Origin: Actinoplanes lutulentus
GTDB taxonomy: Bacteria; Actinomycetota; Actinomycetes; Mycobacteriales; Micromonosporaceae
Assembly (NCBI RefSeq): GCF_003259845.1
Contig: NZ_QLMJ01000023.1
Span: forward strand, 147,554 to 211,553
Direction of reading: 5' to 3'
Length of the DNA stretch: 64,000 bases
Below are positions 7,896 through 16,347 of the stretch, one piece after another. Within the stretch, counting starts at the first letter, position 1, and every line of letters begins with the position of its first letter. A program made the position numbers and the translations under genes. The notes under the pieces are model-generated. The model had not been told where the DNA came from, did no database searches, and saw nothing but the letters and a program-made list of their open reading frames with translations.

Positions 7896-9983
7896 GTGAC
7901 GCGTACCCTTTTTGCGAGCTTCGCGACTATTGCGGTTACTATCCCCATCTTCGCCGCTCCAGCAACCGCGATTGAGGCTTCCGCCGCGCCACCGCCGTCT
8001 CCACTGTCCACCGCACCCGCCGTGGACTCCCGCGAACTCACGCCGCCGACCCGGCTGACTCTGGACGGCGAGCCGTTGCCGCCGGCCACCTATCAGCCGG
8101 CGCCGTCGGGCCGCCGCGCCGCGGCCGACACCCCGCCGGTCGGTACCGTCCGCAAGTGGGCCGGGCTGAACGAGGTCGAGGGGGACGTCTACCGCAAGGA
8201 TTACGTGCTGCGGGCCGCCGGCAAGAACATCGAGGTGTGGGTGGCGAAGGATCTCGCCTTCCCTGCCGGTGACTGCCGCGGCGCGAAGGCCACCGAGATC
8301 ACCGACGCCCAGGTCGCCGGCCTGGTACGAGAGTTCGACGAGAACATCTATCCCAAGGAGACGGCCGCTTTCAGCACGCCGCCGGACCGCAGCGGGGTGA
8401 ACCCGGGAATCGACGGCGATTTCACCGGCGCCGGGAACCGCACCGTCACGCTGATCGACAACGTCCGCGACGACAACTACTTCAGTTACCCGGAACGCCC
8501 CACGTACATCTCGGGGTTCTTCTCCGAGCAACTCAACGAACTCTTCGATCGCAACGTGATGACCATCGACGCGTTCGACTGGGCTCACCGGTCGGGCGCG
8601 AACCCGGCGAACGAGCCGACCGCCGACCTGTGCAGCAGCCGCCCCGCACGACCCTGGATGTACGAGTCGACGTTCGCCCACGAGTGGCACCACCTGCTCA
8701 GCTATTACACCGACCCGGAGGAGACGACCTGGGTCGACGAGGGCCTCAGCGATTACGCGCAGACCCTGACCGGTTACGTCGACTCCCGCCTCGGCGTGTA
8801 CCACCGCGGCTTCGACAACCACCTCTCCTGTTACCAAGGATTCGGTGTGGTGAAGACCGCGTTCAACCCGAATCCGCGCGACTGCGACGGGCCGGCGAAC
8901 TCGCTGAACCTGTGGGGTGAGGGCGGCGCCGACGCGGTCCTCGCCGATTACGGCATCACCTATCAGCTCATGCTGTATCTGCACGACCGGTTCGGCCCGA
9001 AGGTCCTCTCCGGACTGCACCGGGACTCGGTGCACCACGGCCTGGAGGCCCTCGCCGCCGTGCTGCCGAAGAAGACGCCGCTTTACGACGTCCTGCACGA
9101 TTTTCAGACGATGACGCTGGTGGACAAGCCAGCCGACGAGCCGGGCAGCATGATCAAGGGCGCGAGCAGGGAGCGAGTCACCGCGCGCAGCCTGCGTTCC
9201 ACCGTCAACCTCAGCAGCCCGGGCGCTCACGGCAGCCCCGGAGCGCCGCCGAACGGCGCCGATTACGTCCGGCTGCCGACCGAGCTGCGATCGGTCAGTT
9301 TCCAGGGCGCCGCGTCGCTGCCGCCGATCCCGCTGAAGTGGACGCTCGACGACGGGAAGCTCTTCTCGGGCAACACCCCCGACACCGATGCCGCGGCGGT
9401 CCGGCCGGCCGACGTCCCGACGACGGACCCGATCCTGCGTTTCACCACGTCGTACGAATTGGAACAGGACTTCGACTACGGGTATGTGACCGTCTCCGCC
9501 GACGGCGGGCGGACGTATCAGATGGTCGCCGGCGACCAGACGGTCACCGGCCCGCTCGGCGCGGCGATCACCGGCCAGGCCACCGACGTCACCCTGAAGT
9601 TCGACCTCTCCGCGTACGCCGGCAAGCGTGTCTTCCTCGGTTTCCGCTATGTCAGCGACAGCGCCGTCAATCTGGGTGGCTGGCACGTCGGCGACCTCTC
9701 GATCGGCACCCAGAAGATCGACAACGTCTCGCTGGGCACCTGGAAGTCGCCCACCCAGGTCCGGCCGACGCCCGTGCACAACTGGCACGTGACGCTGGTC
9801 GGACTGGGGCGGGCACGGGCCAAAATCGTGCCCCTCGAGGATTTCGACCGGCTCAACGATTACCCCAAGGTCGCCGCGATTGTCGCTTACGACGAACCGA
9901 CCGGCACGGTCAAGCAATACGCCCCGTACACCCTCGTCGTGAACGGCAGGCCCCTGCCCGTGCAGGAGCAGACTCAGCCGTAG
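7896..9983 (+). CDS. Secreted zinc metalloprotease with HEWHH motif, immune-inhibitor-A-like
   Basis: A Sec signal peptide (TRTLFASFATIAVTIPIFAA, cleavage near ATA) precedes a pro-region of about 100 residues. The catalytic motif HEWHH sits at residues 262-266, followed by WVDEGLSDYA, whose Glu282 is the likely third zinc ligand. The C-terminal third contains a beta-sandwich-like segment (YVTVSADGGRTYQ, KFDLSAYAGKRVFLGFRY, NLGGWHVGDLSIG) like the MAM/jelly-roll domain of immune inhibitor A (M6) peptidases. Start is GTG at 7896. The gene stands alone with a terminator just downstream. The M6 assignment is less sure than the protease call. Confidence 0.82.
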   Translation: MTRTLFASFATIAVTIPIFAAPATAIEASAAPPPSPLSTAPAVDSRELTPPTRLTLDGEPLPPATYQPAPSGRRAAADTPPVGTVRKWAGLNEVEGDVYRKDYVLRAAGKNIEVWVAKDLAFPAGDCRGAKATEITDAQVAGLVREFDENIYPKETAAFSTPPDRSGVNPGIDGDFTGAGNRTVTLIDNVRDDNYFSYPERPTYISGFFSEQLNELFDRNVMTIDAFDWAHRSGANPANEPTADLCSSRPARPWMYESTFAHEWHHLLSYYTDPEETTWVDEGLSDYAQTLTGYVDSRLGVYHRGFDNHLSCYQGFGVVKTAFNPNPRDCDGPANSLNLWGEGGADAVLADYGITYQLMLYLHDRFGPKVLSGLHRDSVHHGLEALAAVLPKKTPLYDVLHDFQTMTLVDKPADEPGSMIKGASRERVTARSLRSTVNLSSPGAHGSPGAPPNGADYVRLPTELRSVSFQGAASLPPIPLKWTLDDGKLFSGNTPDTDAAAVRPADVPTTDPILRFTTSYELEQDFDYGYVTVSADGGRTYQMVAGDQTVTGPLGAAITGQATDVTLKFDLSAYAGKRVFLGFRYVSDSAVNLGGWHVGDLSIGTQKIDNVSLGTWKSPTQVRPTPVHNWHVTLVGLGRARAKIVPLEDFDRLNDYPKVAAIVAYDEPTGTVKQYAPYTLVVNGRPLPVQEQTQP

Positions 9984-10040
9984 ATCGGCCCCACCTCGCT
10001 CGGCCCTGTCCGGAACCTCTGCCCGCCGCGGCGCACCTGA

Positions 10041-10064
10041 GTGCCCGCGGCGGGCACCTCTTTT
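10041..10064 (+). terminator. Rho-independent-type terminator after the metalloprotease
   Basis: GTGCCC and GGGCAC form a hairpin around a GCGGC loop at 10041-10057. The T-run TTTT at 10061-10064 follows within four bases. It lies 58 bp after the protease stop and before the MerR promoter region. Confidence 0.75.
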
Positions 10065-10139
10065 ACTGCCCCTGCGTTTCGCCGTCATCGCGCCACCACC
10101 GTTCCCCCGAATCGGCCGCCCTTCCGGCGCCTCCGATAT

Positions 10140-10164
10140 TGACAGTGTCACGATGACAGTGTCA
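10140..10164 (+). promoter_or_regulatory. Two tandem TGACA-N-TGTCA operators upstream of the MerR gene
   Basis: TGACAGTGTCA occurs at 10140-10150 and again at 10154-10164, 14 bp apart. Each is a 5-bp inverted repeat around one base. The first copy includes a TTGACA that could serve as a -35 box, and the ATG of the MerR-type gene lies 12 bp after the second copy. The sites probably bind the regulator itself (autoregulation of the MerR-VIT/VWA operon). This is inference from position and symmetry. Confidence 0.6.
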
Positions 10165-10175
10165 AACTTTCTGGC

Positions 10176-10862
10176 ATGTGGACGATGGAGCAGTTGGTCG
10201 AGCGGGCTCACGCGGCTCTCGCCGCGGAATACCCCGGCGCACCCAACGGACGCGTCCGCGACCTGCCCGACCGCAGGTCGATCAGGTGGTATTCGACGAT
10301 CGGCCTGGTCGACCGGCCGCTCGGCACCCGCGGGCGCACGGCCCTCTACGGGCCACGCCACCTGATGCAACTGGTCGCGATCAAGCGACGCCAAGCGTCC
10401 GGGCAGACCCTTGCCGAGATCCAGGCGGAGCTCGCGGGCGCCTCCGACGAAACCCTGGCGGCCGCTTCTCGCGTACCCGATGGGCTCCTGACCACCGATG
10501 AGCCGGCGGCGGAGGACGCAGCCCGGCCACCGTTCTGGAAACACGCGCCGGCGGCGGGCGACACGTCGGCCGCCGGCGAAACGGGGGCGGACGCCGGATC
10601 GCCCGTGCTCCGCACGGCATTGCCATCGATCGACTGGCAAAAGGCACCGCCGGGTTTCGCCAGTTTTGACCACGACATCACGCCTGCCGCACATCAGGCC
10701 TCCGACGAGCCACTGATCACCGGTTTTCCGCTCGGCGGCGGCGTGATTCTGCTGGTTCCCGATCCCCCGGCCGGGCTCGGCCGTGACGAGATCGCCGCGG
10801 CCGCTCGTCCTCTGCTCGAACTGCTCGCGTCCCGTGGGCTGACCAATGGGAGAAACGAATGA
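10176..10862 (+). CDS. MerR-family transcriptional regulator
   Basis: A winged helix-turn-helix domain covers the first ~85 residues: LVERAHAALAAEYPG, RSIRWYSTIGLVDRPL (MerR turn with the RYY-like pattern), then YGPRHLMQLVAIKRRQ and a Q-T-L-A-E-I-Q helix. The remaining ~140 residues are Ala/Pro-rich with no metal-binding cysteines, ending in a hydrophobic segment. It overlaps the VIT/VWA gene by 4 bp (ATGA), so the two are one operon. Two tandem palindromes lie just before its ATG. It likely represses or tunes the operon; the signal is unknown. Confidence 0.85.
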   Translation: MWTMEQLVERAHAALAAEYPGAPNGRVRDLPDRRSIRWYSTIGLVDRPLGTRGRTALYGPRHLMQLVAIKRRQASGQTLAEIQAELAGASDETLAAASRVPDGLLTTDEPAAEDAARPPFWKHAPAAGDTSAAGETGADAGSPVLRTALPSIDWQKAPPGFASFDHDITPAAHQASDEPLITGFPLGGGVILLVPDPPAGLGRDEIAAAARPLLELLASRGLTNGRNE

Positions 10863-13582
10863 CCATTTCCGTCAATCCGATGGGTCCGGCGGAGCTGGAG
10901 CGGCTCCGGGAACTGCCCGACGCCGGCCTCGGCAGCCTCCGCACCGACCGCGGCAACCTGCCGCTGGACGTTCTCGACGTGCGCGCCTCGATCAGCGGCC
11001 TGCTCGTGCGCACCGAGCTGACCACCGAGTTCGTCAACACGCACGACACCGCGCTCGAGGCGACCTATGTCTTCCCCCTGCCGGACCGCGCGGCCGTCAC
11101 CGGCATGACGATGACCGCCGCCGACCGGACCGTCGTCGCCGAGCTGCATGAGCGCAGCGAGGCCCGCGAGGAGTACGACCGAGCTATCGCCGCAGGTCAG
11201 CGCGCCTCCATCGCCGAGGAGGAACGACCCGACGTCTTCACCATGCGGGTCGGCAACATCCTGCCGGGCGAGCGCGTGGCGGTCCGGCTGCGGCTGGTCG
11301 GCCCCCTTCCGTACGAGGACGGCGCGGCCACCTTCCGGTTCCCTCTGGTGGTGGCGCCGCGATACGTGCCGGGCACGCCGTTGCCGGGGCCTTCCGCGGG
11401 CGACGGCCAGCAGCAGGACACCGACGCCGCCCCCGACGCGTCGCGCATCTCCCCGCCGGTGCTGCTGCCCGGTTTCCCCAACCCGCTGAAGCTGTCGATC
11501 GGTGTCGACCTCGACCCGGCCGGGCTGGAGCTCGGCGAGGTTCGATCCAGTCTGCACACCGTCACCGAGCACGACGGGACTCTGCGCATCGCACCGGGCG
11601 AGCGGGCGAACCGCGACTTCGTGCTCCGGCTGGCTTACGCACCCGGCGGTGAGTCCGCCGTCGCCGTGCCCGACGGTGACAGTGCCGACAACAGCGGTGA
11701 TCCGGGTGACGGCGACGGCACCTACCAGCTCGTCGTCCTTCCGCCCGACACCACGACGCCGCCCCGGCCGAAAGATGTGGTCCTGCTGCTCGACCGCTCC
11801 GGCAGCATGGGTGGCTGGAAAATGGTGGCCGCCCGGCGGGCCGCCGCGCGAGTCATCGACACGCTGACCAGCGCCGACCGGTTCGCCGTTCTCACCTTCG
11901 ATCATCACATCGAGCGCCCGGCCGGGCTCGATGACGGGTTGTCCGAGGCCTCCGACCGCAATCGCTACCGCGCGGTCGAGCATCTGGCTCGCGCCGACGC
12001 GCGCGGCGGCACCGAGTTGCTGTCGCCGTTGAGCACCGGCCTGGCCCTGCTGTCCGACAGCGCCGGGCGTGACCGGGTGCTGGTGCTGGTCACCGACGGT
12101 CAGGTGGGCAACGAGGACCAGATCGTGCAGGAGGTGCGGCCGCTCATCGGTTCCACGCGGGTGCACACCGTCGGCATCGACCGGGCGGTCAACGCCGGGT
12201 TCCTGGGTCGGCTCGCCGCACTCGGCGCGGGACGATCCGAGCTGGTGGAGAGCGAGGACCGGCTCGACGAGGCGATGGAGCACATCCACCGCCGGATCGG
12301 CGCGCCCGTCGTGACCGGCCTGACGATCACCGGTGACGGCATCACCATGTCCGGGGGGAGCCGCAGTCCCGCACGGCTGCCCGGCCTCTACCCGGGCGTC
12401 CCGCTGGTGGTGACCGGGCGCTATTCGGGCGCGTCCGGCGGCACCCTCACGATCACCGGACGCACCCGCGACGACCAGGACTTCCGGACCGCTGTCACGG
12501 TCCAGCAACGCTCCGAGCCCGCGGTCACCTCACTCTGGGCGCGGGCCCGGCTCCGAGACCTCGAGGATGCGTACGCGGCCGGCGACCACGATGTCGAGCA
12601 GGAGATCGTGCGGACCTCGCTACGGTTCGGCGTGCTGTGCCGCTTCACCGCCTACGTGGCAGTGGACCAGCGTGTGGTGAACGAGGGCGGCCAGGGCAAA
12701 CGGGTTACCCAGCCGGTCGAGTTGCCGTCGGGCTGGGAGATGCCGGCTCCTGCGTCCGCGGCACCGAGCTTCCTCGGCGTGTCGGCATCCCCGTTCGGAG
12801 CGCCTGACGCGATGTCATCGATGCCTCTCGCCGCTCCCCCGGCGCCTCCCGCACCGGCACCCAGCCGTCCGGGATTCAGCCCGGTGCGCGCGAAAACCGG
12901 CGGTGTCCAAGCCGACGGAACCCAATCCAGCGGCAGTTTCCGAGGCGGCGGAGCCCAATCCAGCGGCGGCCATGGCGGCGGCGCTCCCGGCGGCGGCTTG
13001 CCGGGAACACAGCCCGGGGGCAAACAGGCCGGGGGCACACAAGCCGGGGGCGCACAGGCTGGAAGCGCACCGATCGGAGGCGCACCCGCGGGGGCTGCTC
13101 CGCGCGGCTTCCTTGCTCCCGCCGCGGCCCGATCTCGGCGGACCGGAGCGTTGCCGATCGCCGACGTCGAGACGACCATCGCCGAGATCCGGGAGCTCGC
13201 CGCGGTGGAGGCCGACCGCCTCCGTGACGGCGCCGGTCTGCCCGCAGCGGATCGCCGCGACCAGCTCGACGACCTCGCCAGCCGTTTGGAGGTGCTGATC
13301 AGTTCCGTCGTCAGCAGCGAGGTGGAGGAGCTTCGGAAGCTCATCACACTCCTACGTGGAGACACCCCGCTCGACGAGAAATGGCCGGCGGCCCTGCACA
13401 TCCTCGGCGACTTCAGCACCGCCACATCAAGCACCGCCACATCAAGCACCGCCACATCAAGCACCGCCACATCAAGCACCGCCACATCAAGCACCGGCAC
13501 GTCCAAAGCAGGCGACTCCGGTAGCGCAACCAGCGGACCAGCACCGGCCCCGAAGCAGAAAAAGCCGTTCTGGAAGCGCTGA
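10859..13582 (+). CDS. VIT and von Willebrand factor A domain protein with low-complexity tail
   Basis: The N-terminal ~140 residues are a VIT domain (LLVRTELTTEFVNTHDTALEATYVFPLPDRAAVTGM). A VWA domain follows with an intact MIDAS motif, DRSGSMG near residue 309, and later Thr/Asp residues. No signal peptide or membrane helix is obvious. After residue ~650 the protein becomes low complexity, with GGxQxGG-type repeats and then a Ser/Thr/Ala repeat encoded by 15-bp DNA repeats. A charged helix (IAEIRELAAVEADRLRDGAG) lies between them. It ends in KKPFWKR. VIT-VWA proteins mediate protein contacts in animals; the bacterial role is unknown. Cotranscribed with the MerR gene. Confidence 0.88.
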   Translation: MTISVNPMGPAELERLRELPDAGLGSLRTDRGNLPLDVLDVRASISGLLVRTELTTEFVNTHDTALEATYVFPLPDRAAVTGMTMTAADRTVVAELHERSEAREEYDRAIAAGQRASIAEEERPDVFTMRVGNILPGERVAVRLRLVGPLPYEDGAATFRFPLVVAPRYVPGTPLPGPSAGDGQQQDTDAAPDASRISPPVLLPGFPNPLKLSIGVDLDPAGLELGEVRSSLHTVTEHDGTLRIAPGERANRDFVLRLAYAPGGESAVAVPDGDSADNSGDPGDGDGTYQLVVLPPDTTTPPRPKDVVLLLDRSGSMGGWKMVAARRAAARVIDTLTSADRFAVLTFDHHIERPAGLDDGLSEASDRNRYRAVEHLARADARGGTELLSPLSTGLALLSDSAGRDRVLVLVTDGQVGNEDQIVQEVRPLIGSTRVHTVGIDRAVNAGFLGRLAALGAGRSELVESEDRLDEAMEHIHRRIGAPVVTGLTITGDGITMSGGSRSPARLPGLYPGVPLVVTGRYSGASGGTLTITGRTRDDQDFRTAVTVQQRSEPAVTSLWARARLRDLEDAYAAGDHDVEQEIVRTSLRFGVLCRFTAYVAVDQRVVNEGGQGKRVTQPVELPSGWEMPAPASAAPSFLGVSASPFGAPDAMSSMPLAAPPAPPAPAPSRPGFSPVRAKTGGVQADGTQSSGSFRGGGAQSSGGHGGGAPGGGLPGTQPGGKQAGGTQAGGAQAGSAPIGGAPAGAAPRGFLAPAAARSRRTGALPIADVETTIAEIRELAAVEADRLRDGAGLPAADRRDQLDDLASRLEVLISSVVSSEVEELRKLITLLRGDTPLDEKWPAALHILGDFSTATSSTATSSTATSSTATSSTATSSTGTSKAGDSGSATSGPAPAPKQKKPFWKR
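13415..13504 (+). repeat. 15-bp in-frame tandem repeat in the VIT/VWA gene
   Basis: Five perfect copies of AGCACCGCCACATCA run from 13415 to 13489, followed by a diverged sixth to 13504. The unit is a multiple of three and encodes Ser-Thr-Ala-Thr-Ser, so copy number can change without a frameshift. Confidence 0.95.
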
Positions 13583-13741
13583 GCCGCCCGACTCCGGACA
13601 CACCCACTGTCCAACCCAACAGGACAAACCAACATCAAACAGCACCGATGGCAGGGATCGACCGAACGGCTTCCCCACGCTGCCTTGCCCGGCCCGGTAA
13701 GTTGGTTCACCGATGTGCCTGACCGGGGGGTGGCGTAAGTA

Positions 13742-14755
13742 GTGGGTTCAACAGGCGAGGACGGCGGCGACACCAGGGAACCACTCCTGGTTCGGCCGTT
13801 CGTGCTCCAGGACGACGGCCCACAAGAGACCGAGCCGTCCACAGCGACCTGGCCGGCCGACCCGACGCGGGAGATTCCGACCCAGTTGCTTCCGACGGTG
13901 CCGAGCCCCGCGCCGGGTGGCCCCAAGCCACCCGGCCACCGCCGGCGCCGCCCCATGCTGCTGGTCGGAGCGGGCGCGGCCGCGGTCCTCGCCATCGCCG
14001 GTTACGCCTTGCTGCGCCCGGTCATCCAGCCCGCGGTGTCAACGTCTCTGCCCGGCCAGGGCCTGCCCGTGGTGACCGGTCCGGCCCCGTCCACCGAGGC
14101 GACCGCCGATCCCGCGGCGGGCGGCATCGGCGACGGCACGGCGGGCGGGAACGGTACAACGGACGGGAACGGCACGGCGGGAAACGGCCAGGGCGACGGC
14201 GGCGCACAGGCCGGGCAGACCGGCGCCGCCGGCACGACCGGCACTGCCGGAACCCAGACCACGTCGCCACCGACCACTACCCCAACGGCCGCGCCGACTG
14301 CTGCCACTACGGCGACGACCACCGCCCCGGCAGCGACGACCACCACGATCCCGCCGGCCGAGCTGGTTCCGGCGGACCCGCTGCTGACCGCCCAGGGCGC
14401 GCTGACCAGCCGCAACGGCCTCTGCCTCGACCTGCGCGGCGGCGACGCGGCGGAGGGCCGCGAAGTGCACGTCGACGACTGCAACGGCACCAGCCCGCAA
14501 CGCTGGCGGCTGAACGCCGACAAGACTCTTGAAGTGCTGGACATGTGCGCCTACCTGGTCGGCGACGGCACCGTCGAGCTGACCGGCTGCGACACCCGCA
14601 CCACCGCCCAATGGGCGCTCGACGAGAACGGCCGGCTCACCAACGCGGCGAACGGCCAGTGCCTCACCGACCCGTACTTCGGCGCCCGCCCCGGCAAACA
14701 GGTCACCGTCACCCGATGCACCGGCGCCAACAACCAGCAATGGTCCTTCCGTTGA
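13742..14755 (+). CDS. Membrane-anchored ricin-type beta-trefoil lectin domain protein
   Basis: An N-terminal ~70-residue Pro/Thr-rich cytoplasmic part precedes RRRRP and one membrane helix (LLVGAGAAAVLAIAGYALL, about residues 73-91). A long Gly/Thr/Ala-rich linker follows. The last ~115 residues are a ricin B lectin domain with three repeats: NGLCLDLRGG..QRW, MCAYLVG..QW and GQCLTDP..NNQQWSF, carrying QxW signatures and paired cysteines. It is probably displayed outside the membrane to bind carbohydrate. Start GTG at 13742 is the first codon that keeps the domain layout; there is no strong SD. About 160 bp of unremarkable sequence separate it from the VIT/VWA gene. Confidence 0.85.
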   Translation: MGSTGEDGGDTREPLLVRPFVLQDDGPQETEPSTATWPADPTREIPTQLLPTVPSPAPGGPKPPGHRRRRPMLLVGAGAAAVLAIAGYALLRPVIQPAVSTSLPGQGLPVVTGPAPSTEATADPAAGGIGDGTAGGNGTTDGNGTAGNGQGDGGAQAGQTGAAGTTGTAGTQTTSPPTTTPTAAPTAATTATTTAPAATTTTIPPAELVPADPLLTAQGALTSRNGLCLDLRGGDAAEGREVHVDDCNGTSPQRWRLNADKTLEVLDMCAYLVGDGTVELTGCDTRTTAQWALDENGRLTNAANGQCLTDPYFGARPGKQVTVTRCTGANNQQWSFR

Positions 14756-14787
14756 CCGCCCCGCGCTTCTGTGACCTTGCCCCATTG

Positions 14788-14803
14788 TGTGCAGCCTTGC
14801 ACA
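14788..14803 (+). promoter_or_regulatory. CRP/FNR-geometry palindrome upstream of the PycTM-like gene
   Basis: TGTGC-AGCCTT-GCACA is a perfect 5+6+5 inverted repeat (6 bp if CA/TG are included). Its spacing equals that of the TGTGA-N6-TCACA sites of CRP-family regulators. It lies 34 bp before the predicted ATG of the PycTM-like gene. A Crp/Fnr protein is encoded 4.5 kb away in the same cluster. A binding role is inference. Confidence 0.55.
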
Positions 14804-14836
14804 GACGGATTTTCTAGGCGCGGCTTTGCTGGAGGA

Positions 14837-15352
14837 ATGAATGCCCATCGTGTTCGCGCACAGTCCGGCTCCGACCATGATCTGACAATCGGCCTCCACA
14901 CCATCACGGAGACCAACCAGTCCATCCGATACGCCGACGCGAAGGCCGGAGCACTCGCCGCACTCCAGGCCCTCGCCGTCAGTGTCCTGGCCGCGCGAGC
15001 TGTCCACATCGTCAGTCGTCAGGCGCTCGTCCTGCTCTTCTGCTTCTGTCTGACGACAGTTCTTTTGTCGATCACTCTCCTCGCTATGACGCAGATGCCG
15101 CGGATTCGCAGATTGGGAGGACCGTCTGGCCCGAACCGCATTTCTTTCCCCTCCCTTGCCCTGATGTCCGCCGATGAGGTGCTCTGTACCCGATCCTCGG
15201 ACCGGCAGATCGCGGACGTCTGGCAGCAGGCAGCGCGGCTATCAGAGATCGCCGTGGAGAAGTACCGGTGGTTGCGCAGAGCGATGTTCAGCAGTCTCGT
15301 GACAATGACGTCGACGCTGCTCTGGCTGGCCCTGTCCGCCTGGGCGGGTTAG
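14837..15352 (+). CDS. Pycsar-effector-like (PycTM/DUF5706-type) membrane protein
   Basis: This protein of ~171 residues has a helix with the pattern NQSIRYADAKAGALAALQAL, which resembles the D-A/T-K-A signature of Pycsar effectors. It leads into a first membrane segment. A second hydrophobic segment is ALVLLFCFCLTTVLLSITLLA, and a third lies at the C-terminus (SSLVTMTSTLLWLALSAW). Pycsar effectors are membrane proteins thought to breach the membrane when a cyclic pyrimidine nucleotide appears. ATG at 14837 has GGAGG almost touching it; GTG at 14771 in the same frame would add 22 residues and would include the palindrome. The gene is tail-to-tail with the cyclase operon, the stop codons overlapping. 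Family assignment is by motif reading only. Confidence 0.65.
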   Translation: MNAHRVRAQSGSDHDLTIGLHTITETNQSIRYADAKAGALAALQALAVSVLAARAVHIVSRQALVLLFCFCLTTVLLSITLLAMTQMPRIRRLGGPSGPNRISFPSLALMSADEVLCTRSSDRQIADVWQQAARLSEIAVEKYRWLRRAMFSSLVTMTSTLLWLALSAWAG

Positions 15353-16347
15353 ACATCCTTGATGATCCGCTCTTTCTCGATCAATGACTGTCGCTCCCGT
15401 TCAATCATGACCCGTCGCTGCGGGGACGCGATGTCCAACGCGGTCCGCAACTGGTTGATCGCATCCTCACGCAGCGGGTCCATGTCGGCGGCGTTGACCA
15501 GGTTCCCCTTCAGGAGGTCCGTGATTACCATCCGGGCCTTGTCGAAGAAACGTTCCTTGCCACTGTTGAGCATTTCCACGACACCGGTGATGTCCTCCGG
15601 ATGCTCGATCAGTTGAAGAACCACGAAATCGTAGTTGTCGCCGCGCAGCGCCGTGCGATAGAAGTCGGCACGCTGACTCTTCAGGGCGATCTCGTGGTCG
15701 GCCCTGGCTCTTTCCAGCCTGCCGCTCAGCTCGTTCAGTTCGTGAACGTGCCCTTCCCGCAGCATCTGGAGCCGGTGTTCGTCCCGCGCGAGTTCCCCGG
15801 CCCGGCGTGATCCCTCACGCTCGGCGAGATATCGTTCGGCCGCGCTGTCCGGCCGGACATTGACCGACAGGAAGACCATTCGCAGACCGTACTTGATGTC
15901 ACCTGTCTCCTTTTCGAGCGCCTTGACCATGTCAGCCTCGGCCTGCCCGCTGTCTTCGATGGAGTGCTGGCGGCTGACCGCTCGCAGCACGGGATCGAGG
16001 GTTCCCCAGATGATCGGCTTGACGTCACGAACGCCACTGCGCACGAGTTCGACCGCATCGGACACCGCCCAGACCAGCGCCACCATGACCGTGAAGAAGA
16101 AAGCTTCCTCCTTGGCAGGCAACCGCAGCGTCATGGGGATTGGATGGTTGGCGGAGTCCACCTCGTACTGCCAGATGGCCGTCCGGAGCCGCGTTCCGAA
16201 CGATGGCACACTCCTACGCGGCGTCTCATTCCCGGCACAGCGGTAAACAATGACGACGTTGCCCCTGCTTGTCGGCTCCGTTCCGAAGGAAAGGACCGGC
16301 GTCAAGGTCTCGCGGATGATGGGATCGAAACTCGGCTGCCCGTTCAC
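15349..16347 (-). CDS. SPFH/band-7-like protein of the putative conflict operon
   Basis: The middle of this 332-residue protein (FFFTVMVALVWAVSDAVELV, DVKPIIWGTLDPVLRAVSR, ALEKETGDIKYGLRMVFLSVNV) follows the order of an SPFH/band-7 domain. A charged coiled-coil stretch of ~60 residues comes next (AEREGSRRAGEL to HEIALKSQ), then a helical end. SPFH proteins oligomerise and organise membranes. There is no classical N-terminal membrane anchor. GTG at 16347 overlaps the upstream stop by 4 bp (GTGA), so it is the third gene of the operon. Its TAA shares bases with the stop of the convergent PycTM-like gene. Assignment is by pattern and moderately sure. Confidence 0.6.
   Translation of the reverse strand: MNGQPSFDPIIRETLTPVLSFGTEPTSRGNVVIVYRCAGNETPRRSVPSFGTRLRTAIWQYEVDSANHPIPMTLRLPAKEEAFFFTVMVALVWAVSDAVELVRSGVRDVKPIIWGTLDPVLRAVSRQHSIEDSGQAEADMVKALEKETGDIKYGLRMVFLSVNVRPDSAAERYLAEREGSRRAGELARDEHRLQMLREGHVHELNELSGRLERARADHEIALKSQRADFYRTALRGDNYDFVVLQLIEHPEDITGVVEMLNSGKERFFDKARMVITDLLKGNLVNAADMDPLREDAINQLRTALDIASPQRRVMIERERQSLIEKERIIKDV

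Noticed and set aside
6042..10694. Very long minus-strand frame continuous with the histidine kinase
   Set aside because: It is the antisense shadow of the ABC, metalloprotease and MerR genes; the encoded sequence is Arg/Gly/His-rich without domains. Only the part from 6041 to 4677 is a kinase.
10694..12508. Long minus-strand frame under the VIT/VWA gene
   Set aside because: High-GC shadow of the real plus-strand gene, with no domain or RBS.
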